A stretch of DNA of 64,000 nt from positions 5,890,001-5,954,000 of the forward strand of contig OW051493.1 in the NCBI GenBank assembly GCA_932521035.1. The letters run 5' to 3'. A model generated the notes under the pieces. That model made no database searches, had not been told where the DNA came from, and saw only the letters and a list, made by a program, of their open reading frames with translations. This stretch comes from Oscheius dolichura (Eukaryota > Nematoda > Chromadorea > Rhabditida > Rhabditidae). This document shows, piece after piece, positions 36,369 through 45,361 of the stretch. Both the position numbers and the translations under genes were made by a program. Position 1 is the stretch's first letter; each line of letters opens with the position of its first letter.

Positions 36369-38073
36369 CTATAACTGTAAGCTTCGGTTAACATCATCAT
36401 AGGCTTTAATGCTCATTTGATGATATTTGGAAAGATGCACAGCAAAACGAGCACGGGCATGAAAATGCTGCTTGCAAGGTGCACAGGAATACGGTGTGAT
36501 ATCTGAAACAAAGTTAGTTGTTAACTGCAATACTGACTATTATGAACATTCAGATGATCGTTTAACAGGCCAATTGTTGTAAATAATTTCGAACATCCAT
36601 CAAAGGAGCATTTGTGTTTCTTTTTGCGTGGAAGCTCTCTTTTATAAACTTTTTCATGGACCTAGAAAAATACATAGTAAATGGGACTAAAATGCCTACT
36701 CGTTTGATATGTCTCCTCAGATGTGCTAAATTTCTATACGTTCCTTTACACAATATACAATTAAAAGTACCTAAAATACCTTTATAGAAAGAATACCATA
36801 AGGAACCAAAAACCTTCACGGTTCTCATCTCCACTTTCTGCATCTCTTTGCAAATGATCAGAAGCTGACGAAGCCTCTTCATCGAAAGTATTATCCTTTT
36901 CAGACTCGGGAATGCAATCTTCTGGGTCAACACGCATACTGGAATCATTACTATCTTCCAGAAGTAAATGGCCATCAAGATGACTTGGAGTGGCTTCTTT
37001 TGAAACAGTCTCTGAACAGAATGGGCGATGTATCCATGAAACAATACCGTCTTTAACTAGGTTGTAAGCATCTTCCCCCGAATGACAATTTTCTATATGC
37101 TCGTTCAACTCAGATACCGGAATCACGTGATCACAATCGTTGAAAGGGCAGTTTATACCATTTCTGTGCATCCTAAAAACTGTCACATGATCAACAGACG
37201 GCAAAAAATACCTTTCTAAATGTTGTTCAAGTGCTTCGAAACTAGAAGTAGTGAAAATACAAGAACTACAACGGTGAATGAACGTTGCAATTCTTGTTGT
37301 TGTCGCTATGCTACTTGATTCAGTGGGGTGGCACTCGGCAAGGTGTTTTCTACACAATATGAGGGAATGATAATTGCTTACTTTAACTGTCTTTTTAGAA
37401 GAGTTACATTACATCCTGAAATTGTGCATTTCATTCCTTCAGTATGTATTTTTAACATATGCTTCTTGAGATCGGCCCTTGTCTGGAAATATCAGTATTG
37501 GACAGATAAATTAAGGAAAACGTACACGAGCAGTATAGTCACAATTATCGCATGAAAATATTAATGGATGTGATTCCCTCATATGTCTACGTTTTAAACG
37601 ATAGTCATTAAAAACTTCGCAACATTTTTCACATTTGAATCTTCCTAAAGAGATATAATTAGAAGAAAAAACAATGACACTAACCGAGCTTATGATTTGT
37701 TCCAAGATGAATTCTCATTTTATTTGGAAACGGTGCAGTGTATTCACAATGAGGGCATCTAGAATAATATACTTTGAAAAAAAAAACAATTACTTGTGTG
37801 CGCTTGATCGATCTGTACGCCTCTTTTTTGCATCCTCTTTTCGAATTGAAATATATTCTTTAGTACCCTTCTCTGGCAATTTTCGTCGTCGTGCCGGTTT
37901 CTTTCTGATTTCTTCATGAGCGCCGTCTAAAAAGATTGTATAAGGCTTTCAATATAAGGATAGATCTTTCGAATTTCAACAAAGTTCGAGATTTTAAATG
38001 TTTACTAAAGACATCAATACTAACCTGTATTTGTAACAATCAACATCGAATTACTTTCTTCTTCGTCTTCCAT
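36369..38073 (-). CDS. Multi-C2H2 zinc-finger protein
   Basis: Starting [17 protein letters not shown] (ATG 38073), then a basic segment ([17 protein letters not shown] and [14 protein letters not shown]) that may be a nuclear localisation signal. A series of at least seven fingers or finger-like units follows: [51 protein letters not shown]..., [37 protein letters not shown] then [46 protein letters not shown] then LNVH, and [22 protein letters not shown]. An acidic stretch ([18 protein letters not shown]) separates the two clusters. The stop is at 36369. It is a nuclear protein, possibly a transcription factor. The second AT-rich block and the first each carry one such multi-finger gene. 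I could not assign an orthologue. Confidence 0.8.
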
Positions 38074-38666
38074 GGTCTACCAAGAGCTAAAAAACTTTAT
38101 TTTATTGATCTATCGAGTCTAGTGCGTTTCCAATTGTAAGGTGTATGAATAAAAAACCGCTTGTGGAATAAAAAAGACACTGGATTTATGAAAAAAAGTA
38201 GGTTTGCGTGCGTATTCGATTTTTCAAACTTCAGACTCTAGTCCGGTTGCTTCTAGGCTTATGAACGTTTTTTCCGTGAACAAAGAGTGTACTTTCTAGA
38301 AAGCACTAGGGCTGTGTGGGACTGGATTCGGGCTCAATATTTCTTCGAGAGGTCGGACCCGACCCGAATGGAAAAAGCCGGACCCATACAGCCTTAATTT
38401 GCAGGTTTATTTTGCAGCTTGCTAAAGGATAAGAAACTCATATATAACGCCTTCGTTTGAAAGCCTTATCCCCGTCAAAAGATCATTGCGAAAAATTATC
38501 TTTTGTTTTTGCCGCTCAGATTGTCCAGGTAGCAAGTACAATACTTTTTTGGAGTTTTCTGTTTTCAAATACATGAATCAGCAGTCTTTATTGTAAATGT
38601 CTACATTGTTGGAACTACGAAATACCCGTAGAGTAGAGAAAGCCAGTTAAAAGCAATAGAAGAATA
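38074..38666. other. AT-rich spacer
   Basis: Upstream region of the C2H2 gene and 3' flank of the ILCR-like gene. No coding frame or repeat is convincing. Confidence 0.4.
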
Positions 38667-41364
38667 TCAATCGGAGTCGGAAGACGAATCGTCTCTTTCC
38701 AGCAATTCAAAATGTGCGGCAGATTCCTCGTTCTAAAAAGACTAAGAGCCACCTAGAAGCACCTACGTTGCTCTCATCAAGGGGAAGAAGATCTAGCTGT
38801 TCGTGAAGAAGTTCTTGTTCTTCGTCGGTAGCTGGAAGTGTTTTCTTTTGGAGGGACAGGTCAATTTTTTCGGACTGGCTTCTCTAAAATTCCCTTCTTT
38901 GTGATTTGAACAAACAGCCAAACCTTGAGATGTATTCGCCTTTCAATCCAGTTTGGGTTACCATCTATCATTAGCGACATTGCTATAATGGCTGAATCTA
39001 ATGGTGCTAACAATGCAGACGACACATCGAGTAATGCCTGGCTACTGTTACTTCTTGAGCTACCTTGTATGAAAAGAATCAGTTGAGCTATTTGACTGGG
39101 CACTGGAATAAAAGCACTCCATTACATTGAAGTGGTCATCTACTACCTTGAAAAGTATCAACGTGTAGCATAGCTAGTTGATGAGGTATTGAACCGGAAT
39201 ATGGAAGTGCTACAATAGAAAGTCGTTTTCGATTAGCAATATTGTTAGACCAGTCCTGAAAATTGGAAGGGTCAAAGTATGGCGTTCCGTAGAAGGATTC
39301 TTTAGACCCTAGTAAATTTTTCCCGCTCGGGTTTGGAACGGTACTACCCGCCAATGAATTTCCCCGATAAGCCTTTCTTTTTGCTTACTGTAATAAGAAA
39401 ACCAAGAATTTACATTGACAATCAGATCGTAAGCAGCTCTAAATAGATCTGGGTACGGTCGCCTTTGAACCAATTCATCTCCATTGAGGATAGTACTTGT
39501 TAGCGGGGAAACGATTATCAATATGTAATCAGCATTTTTAATAGAATCAACGAGCCAGTTAGCAGGACGCGTACCTACAGAAAATAGCTGAAATTTCAAG
39601 AAAACTTTTACCAAGGGTTACTAAATCTTTTTGGTCGATGGTAGTGTTTATACAGTTCGTAGATTCTAAAAGTTTAGCAAATTCCAATACCACATGGCAG
39701 TGCTCTTCGCAATCGTCCGAGTACATAATGTGAACCTGCAACCTTTAATGCGTAAGGAGGAAACACTACCTTTTTCAAATCGCTCAGCTCAAGATCTGTT
39801 ACAGATGGTCGAACAAGGCGGCGTCTAGCATACAGTATTGATGAGACTGATATAACTAGAATGAGACAAACAGCTAAAATAGACATGACAAATTATTGCA
39901 TATTGTGACACCTAGTACTAAAAATATAACGCCGATTCCAGAATCCCTTATAGTCCGTAAGCTTTTCCACGATAGTGAGGCCATATCCTCGGGCAAAGTG
40001 AAGTTCAGATGAGTGTGGACGCATGTTGCACACGAAACATCCGAGCGATCACAAAGAAGGGAACAATCGTGCCGTTGAATGTAAGCATAAACAGAATAAG
40101 TTCCCTGTGCAGCATTCAACCACTGAAAACAATTGTTCGTCGTAATCCATTGTTTCATAATAACCTTTACACCAGTTGAAGGCGGAATAAGCTCATAAGA
40201 GTCCAATTTTTTAACTATAGCCCCGTCTTTCTCTGACGTTTCAAATACTGTGATCATGACTGCACGCACTGAAATATGTACTTCACAAAATACTATTAGA
40301 TTGAGGTATAAGTGTTTCGATGCATGGGCTTTTTTCAAGCTCGGAATCTTCTTTTGCCAAAAATGTTTAGCTCTAGAAGCCGTAATTCGCTCTTTACAGG
40401 AAAATGGGCAAGAGCATTTGGAAAACACCCATTTCAAAAGTCTGTACTATTTTTGTAATACCTGGGATTGCTTTTGAATACGCTACATGAAACCAAACGC
40501 CATCAATTTCGGTTAAATCGATGTAAATAACTGGTGACCATTTTAATGATGTGATATTCTGAAATTCTAATAGGAAAACTGGCAGTAGGACCTACCTTAT
40601 GGTCATAGAAATTAGCAATTGATGGGAATAACTGGGTGTCAGCTGGTGAGGTTAATAAAAGCGTTTCTCTGAACGAATACACTGTTTATAAATAGGGAAC
40701 CCTACCGGCAATTTTGGGGGAAGATTGTAACGTTTATATAATATTGAGAGTGTCCGTAAAGACGAAAACAGCTATACCCAAATACTAAGGGAACGTCAAC
40801 CAGCGGATTAATAAGTAACCCCCGACATGGCCAGCGCCAAACATCGTTGACTATCATTCTGAAGGGAGGGAATGAAATTGATATAAGGTGCTGAACCGTT
40901 CTGAATCGTGACAGTAAACGTCTTCTCCGTCTGGAGCGTGAAGACACTGTAACCGCACAAACAGCGCCGAGATCTCGGAGTGGGCCATTATTGAGATATT
41001 GAGTTGGACGTGGGGCAGTCTGAGGATTTGTTCACATTCTTAAACCTAATCAACTATACGTATCAGTTGACTGAATGCGTGCAATGGGAGATAACTCAAC
41101 GCTGATCAAGCCGGAGGGACAGTTTTTCGGCTCTTGTTGAAATTCTAAGAATGATCAAACTAAGTGACTAATCATTTACATGCCTTTGCTTAGAACGTTG
41201 TACCGTGAGAGGCATTCTCCGGAAGTATTTAAGAGGTTGTATAGGGGAGAAGAAGAAGAAGTTTTACCACGAATATCGATACTAGAATAGCATACATCCA
41301 AAGAACGGACAAAAATGAATAATAACGCTAAAGAAATGAAGATAATATTAAGCTGCTGATTCAT
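38667..41364 (-). CDS. IL-17 receptor-like protein with SEFIR domain (ILCR type)
   Basis: This is a type I membrane receptor. ATG at 41364 starts the signal peptide MNQQLNIIFISLALLFIFV. A cysteine-containing ectodomain follows over several small exons (one preceded by a GC-AG intron at 41183-41145). A transmembrane helix (SILAVCLILVISVSSILYAR) then leads to a basic stop-transfer RRRLV. The cytosolic SEFIR domain begins KVHIMYSDDCEEHCHVVLEF, then AKLLESTNCINTTIDQKD, TRPANWLVDSIKNADYILII and VSPLTS. These are the SEFIR blocks 1 and 2 (Y-S-x-D start, DxxD, W-hydrophobic-IVSP). A C-terminal tail (DEEQELLHEQLDLLPLDESN, then acidic end) stops at 38667. In worms ILCR-1/ILCR-2 receive IL-17-type cytokine signals in neurons and immunity. 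It overlaps the MRPS16 reading frame by 17 nt. Class confidence is high; which ILCR is not decided. Confidence 0.85.
41145..41183 (-). other. GC-AG intron
   Basis: In the ILCR-like gene, the donor AGCAAAG/GCATGT and acceptor TTCTTAG give a 39-nt intron that joins AGC-AAA-G to AA-TTT (Lys-Glu-Phe). It shares the donor GCATGT with the GC-AG intron at 13801-13865. Confidence 0.55.
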
Positions 41365-41891
41365 GCTTGAGCAGTCTGCTTCTAAAGGCAACTATTTGTA
41401 AAACATCCCAAAAAGCAGATACCTCTGTTTCGTTAGATTCAGCAAGAATTTCCTTCTGTAAATTCAAAGAAGCTTCTTGGTTGTCTTTTGCACGTATATA
41501 TGTTTTAGGGTGAATTGGAAATAGTCCTGACAATCCTAAAAATTGAAGTTATTTCTAATCTAACCTTCTATTACAACCTAATATCTCTAAAGCTGGTACT
41601 GATATATGAGCGTTACGTTCACCGATCCAATATTTTAATCTACCAAAATTTAGAGCAACTAATTTTTCGTTGTTTGAGTTTGGAAGTGGATCGAAAGTTC
41701 CGACCTATAAAACATAAATAAAACGTATCAAAGCTTAGACTTACTTGCTCTAAAATATTACTTTCGTAACGCCGACCAAGTGCTCTGTCGGGAAAAACAC
41801 AGATGTGGTAGAACGGACGGTTTTTGCAGCCAAATAAAGCCAAACCGATAGAAGGACGCCCGAAGTATTTAGGAATTACCAATTTACGCAT
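41348..41891 (-). CDS. mrps-16: Mitochondrial ribosomal protein S16
   Basis: This is bS16m of the small mitochondrial ribosomal subunit. ATG at 41891 starts MRKLVIPKYFGRPSIGLALF, then GCKNRPFYHICVFPDRALGR and RYESNILEQVGTFDPLPNSN. After one intron come KLVALNFGRLKYWIGERNAH and ISVPALEILGLSGLFPIHPK, with a C-terminal extension ending RSRLLKHESAA-stop (TAA 41348-41350). The start R-x-x-x-F-G-R-P and the D-P-x-x-N segment match S16. It has three exons. It sits upstream of the ILCR-like gene in the same orientation, and the end of its ORF overlaps that gene's start, which suggests an operon-like or alternatively trans-spliced arrangement. Bidirectional with RanBP3 (about 525 nt apart). Confidence 0.9.
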
Positions 41892-42416
41892 ATTGAGAGT
41901 TCACAGCCAGTCATACGCGACTAGAATACCCCTGAAAAAGAAAATATGACATAGAAGATTTTGCAAAACACAAAATGGAAGCGAGAGGACTCAAAATAGG
42001 GGTTTGATAAAAGAGACATGAGAAAAGAACGCTCTAAACAGCGTGCAAAAAATCGCCTTTTCGTCTGGAAACATTTACTCTAGTCTAGTGGTGCCAAAGC
42101 TGTGTTTCATTTATTTCTGTTTCGTTCTAAAATAAGCATACTACTGAGTAGAAATCTCTATGTTTCACTTCTTTTGTATAACCGTTACTGTTTCGCGTCA
42201 TTTTGCCTTGTTTTATTTGATGCAGTCCTATTTGGTTCGCGAGCTTATGCAGTTGCTTCGCTGTGTTATTTTTTGCATCACAAGTAATATACTGCCTATT
42301 ATTTGAAGTGTTGATCGTTCACATCAATTCTCAGAAAGTCTTCAATTTATCCCAAATCTTTTTTAGTCGTCGGAGCTTTGTTCATCCAAATATCTTGAGC
42401 AAAATCTGCTTTAGCT
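41892..42416. other. Divergent promoter region, MRPS16 / RanBP3
   Basis: AT-rich and without coding frames. Its position between two divergent conserved genes makes it a candidate bidirectional promoter. Confidence 0.45.
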
Positions 42417-43846
42417 ATGGCTGATACTAAAGCAGGAACTCCTAATGTTGCCCCCGGTACACTTCAAGCTTCTGTTCGTCCTTCGCTACTATCAGCAAAA
42501 GCTGATGCCATGTGGAGTGCAAGTGAGTTCTCTTATTTATTTCTAGCCACATTTCAAAGTAGATAACTTTTATTCCATAGAAATTACCATTTATTGAATT
42601 GCAGGTAAACAACAATTTGAAAATTCTGGAAAAACGATATCTATGGGTGCCATTAAATTGAAAACCAAGACGTTTTCCGAGGTTGTGGATAAAACTAAAG
42701 AAGAGAAGCCTGTGGAAGAACAACCTAAACCAAAGTTTATCTTTGGCCAAAATACAACTTCTCGTCTCATTCAAGTGACACTAGCATTCTAGTCTTTAAA
42801 ACTAATTTTTAGAGTGCAAATAATGCTCAGCCATCTACTGAGCCGGAAAATACGACAAAGACGGATCCGTTTTTTAAACCAAGTGAAAAGAAAGAAAATG
42901 GACTGGTTCCAAAGGCTTGTTTTGCCCATTTTTATACAATTTTGAAACCCTTTCCAACATGCGATAACTCTGTTTGAAAATAAGGTTTTGCAGAATTTCG
43001 AGGAATTTAAAAAGGAAGCTCAAGAGGCTGCTGCTAAACACAAGGACGAAGTGGAGCATAATGTTCCGACCACAAGTATAATTGAGGTAAAGACAGGCGA
43101 AGAAGAAGATCAAGTCGTATTTCAAGTTTGTTTTCAAAAGTATCTGTTTAGTTGAGGTTTCAGACCGGTTGTAAGCTGCATGTATTTGATAAGCAACAAA
43201 AGCGATGGGTTGAAAAGGGTATGGCTATTCTGAAAATAAATAAACGTACTGACGAATCCGGTGAGCATCACAGAATAGGTAAACCTTTTTTTAAAAAAAT
43301 ATTATTTACGCTCAATTTTAGTTGCTAGGACAACGGGTATTCACAAACTTGTTATCAACTCCAAAATTTTTCCTGATATGATGCTAGAGCGAGTTGATCA
43401 AAAACGGCTGAAAATTAGTGCAATGGGAGCTGACGATCCACCAACTCTTCAAATCTTTTTAGTTACATTCAGCTTCACAGTAGGTTCACTTATCTATTTT
43501 TTTAAAAATTGATTGTTCAGAATTCTGACTTGAGCATTGAGGGAGCTGCTAACAATTTGCAAGCTTTAATCTCTAAAAGCAAACAGGAGCAAAATAGAAA
43601 GCGAAAATTTTCCGAGAACGAAACAGTGTCGGAAGTTGAGGCAAAAATGGAAAAAGCCGATATCGCTAATTCTGCTGAAGTAGTGTTTTTTCTTGCTTAA
43701 TCAATAGTTTTGTTTAGTACAGCACTGGCGGTTTCGATGATGCGGATCATTCCTCATCATCAGCGGATTCGAATGACGTTTTATCCGATCCTAGAGATTC
43801 AGCCCACGAGGCAGACAATGAGCAGCAAACTTCGGACAGCAACTGA
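42417..43846 (+). CDS. Ran-binding protein 3 (RanBP3)
   Basis: This is a nuclear CRM1 export cofactor that binds Ran-GTP. It starts MADTKAGTPNVAPGTLQASV, then KLKTKTFSEVVDKTKEEK and KPKFIFGQNTTSRL. The Ran-binding domain begins EEEDQVVFQ and TGCKLHVFDKQQKRWVEKGM, then AILKINKRTDESGEHHRI, VARTTGIHKLVINSKIFPDM, LERVDQKRLKISAMGADDPP and TLQIFLVTFSF. The tail is acidic (STGGFDDADHSSSSADSNDV), ending QQTSDSN-stop at 43846. The K-W-V-E-K-G and A-R-T-T-G strands match the RanBP3-type PH-like fold. FxFG (FIFG) is a nuclear-pore-type motif. Introns are short and T-rich, as in the rest of the block. Confidence 0.88.
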
Positions 43847-44274
43847 ACCCTGTGACCAAGAGAGACATTTTCAATGCGTTCTCGATCTCTCTGTTCTTCT
43901 TTTTAAACAGCTGTACTTTCATTTTATGCGCTTGTAAATTGTGGATAAAAATTCTACGTTGCTCACTAGCATTATATGTAACGATAGCTGAAAGATTTTG
44001 GAACAAGATACGTTGCTTCCTTTTTCGTTAGTCTATGAGCTTCGATGGCAAATTTTGTCAGCACAGTCGTGGGTATTCCTAGAAGTCGATCAGAGTAGAA
44101 ATAAGCTACTAACTCTGCTTCATCTAATTCTACGCATAAAATACAAATGGATGGATGAAGTTAACTTTTTATTGTATTCAGTCGGAGTTCCATCCAACCG
44201 GTAACAAAAATGTCGCTCCGAATCGTCCAGAGCTGAAGTTCGGCTCATTATTTTCATCCTGAACAGTTTTCCAA
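43847..44274. other. Convergent spacer at the block boundary
   Basis: 3' flanks of RanBP3 (+) and of the Lys/Gly-rich gene (-). AT-rich to about 44.2 kb. No supported frame. Confidence 0.4.
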
Positions 44275-44922
44275 CTAATACACTCTTACTAGAAGATATC
44301 TCCAGTCTTTTCGAAGCCGTTCATTGAAATGGCGGGATCGGCGGGTCAGCAGAGGCCGGGCAAAGGACATGTCGACATGGGGCAGGGCAAGTGATTCTAA
44401 AGGCGGCTGGCTCGGGAGGTTGTCCACTTACGGATAGGCTCGAGCTGGATGTTGTCGTCGACCTCGACAGACTGCCTCTGCTTCCACGTCAAGTCAGCCG
44501 TGGTCCCCAGCCGTCTCCTCTTCTCCCACTCCCTGGCCTTGGCAGCCTCTCGTCCCGCCTTGACACCGGCCTTCACTCCCTTCTTCGTCCCTTTGGCTCC
44601 CTTCTTCCCGGCCTTGTATCCCTTCTTCGCTCCTCTGTATCCCATCTTCACACCCGTGGCTGCTTTGTGAACTCCCGACGGCAACGAAGGTAGACTGGGC
44701 CGGCCGCTGCTGCCTCCTCCTCCTCCGGCACTCGTCCCACTTGGGCCATCTCTCCTCTTCTTCCCCTTCTTCTGCTTTCCTCTGGATGGTTTCGGCTTCT
44801 TCGCTTTTCTTTTTGTTCCACCAGCCTCTGAATGATGTGACTAACTACAAGAAAGCCCTACTGCCGCCGGTGAGGAGAAGCTCCGGGCCGAATAGCAGGT
44901 GGAGGAGCAACAAGACGAGCAT
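44275..44922 (-). CDS. Secreted Lys/Gly-rich basic protein
   Basis: ATG at 44922 starts a strong signal peptide (MLVLLLLHLLFGPELLLTGG). After a small phase-1 intron the mature part begins KAGGTKRKAKKPKPSRGKQK, then a Gly/Ser stretch (GTSAGGGGGSSGRPSLPS), then a Lys/Gly/Ala repeat region (GYRGAKKGYKAGKKGAKG and TKKGVKAGVKAGREAAKA). It continues EWEKRRRLGTTADLTWKQRQ and VEVDDNIQLEPI. After GTAAGT a last exon may add about 40 residues to a TAG at 44275; that part is less certain. The repeat unit is roughly (K)KGxKAG. Nothing known to me matches. The composition suggests a matrix- or surface-bound polycation, or a proteolytically processed or antimicrobial peptide precursor. No dibasic GKR amidation sites are seen. 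Confidence 0.55.
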
Positions 44923-45361
44923 CGACTTCGGACGAAGAATGGTGGGTGAGATAATACGATTAAGATCGACAGATTTTGTGTAAACACTGTGACTACCTTC
45001 TTTTTCGATTTGGGGACTCACCGATGTCTCACCCGGGGCACGTCTACCGGTCACATAAACAGTGCCTCATCCCTCGGCCCATCCCCTGCTCGCTTCTCTT
45101 TCTCCTCCCAAACCGTCCTATTGATCTGCCCCGGTCATTAGTTGTCTAGACATTTCGTTCTACAGGGGATTTGGCCTTCCTGTGTACAATATTCAAATCC
45201 CTCTCCCTTACTAATTCTTGTTGGGTCAAATTCTCTGGGCGTTCATAGTCTGGCCAGCCCGTTTTTGCAGTATCCCAAGAAGAAGACGGTTGTGTCTTCG
45301 ATTAGAGTAGCATTGAGTAATGGTATTCTTTTTCAGCCTCCGAGCCGGCTTCCGCTCTCCA
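44923..45361. other. Divergent promoter region
   Basis: Between a minus- and a plus-strand gene; GC-rich and pyrimidine-rich on the plus strand before the LDL-receptor-family start. No gene assigned. Confidence 0.4.

Larger units (their letters stand above)
36060..44300. other. AT-rich compositional block 2
   Basis: Composition switches abruptly from GC-rich to AT-rich at the 3' end of the calmodulin-like gene and returns to GC-rich at about 44.3 kb. It contains four genes: C2H2 protein (-), IL-17-receptor-like (-), MRPS16 (-) and RanBP3 (+). Introns are short and T-rich with TTTTAG, TTTCAG or TTCTTAG acceptors, as in block 1. Confidence 0.7.
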
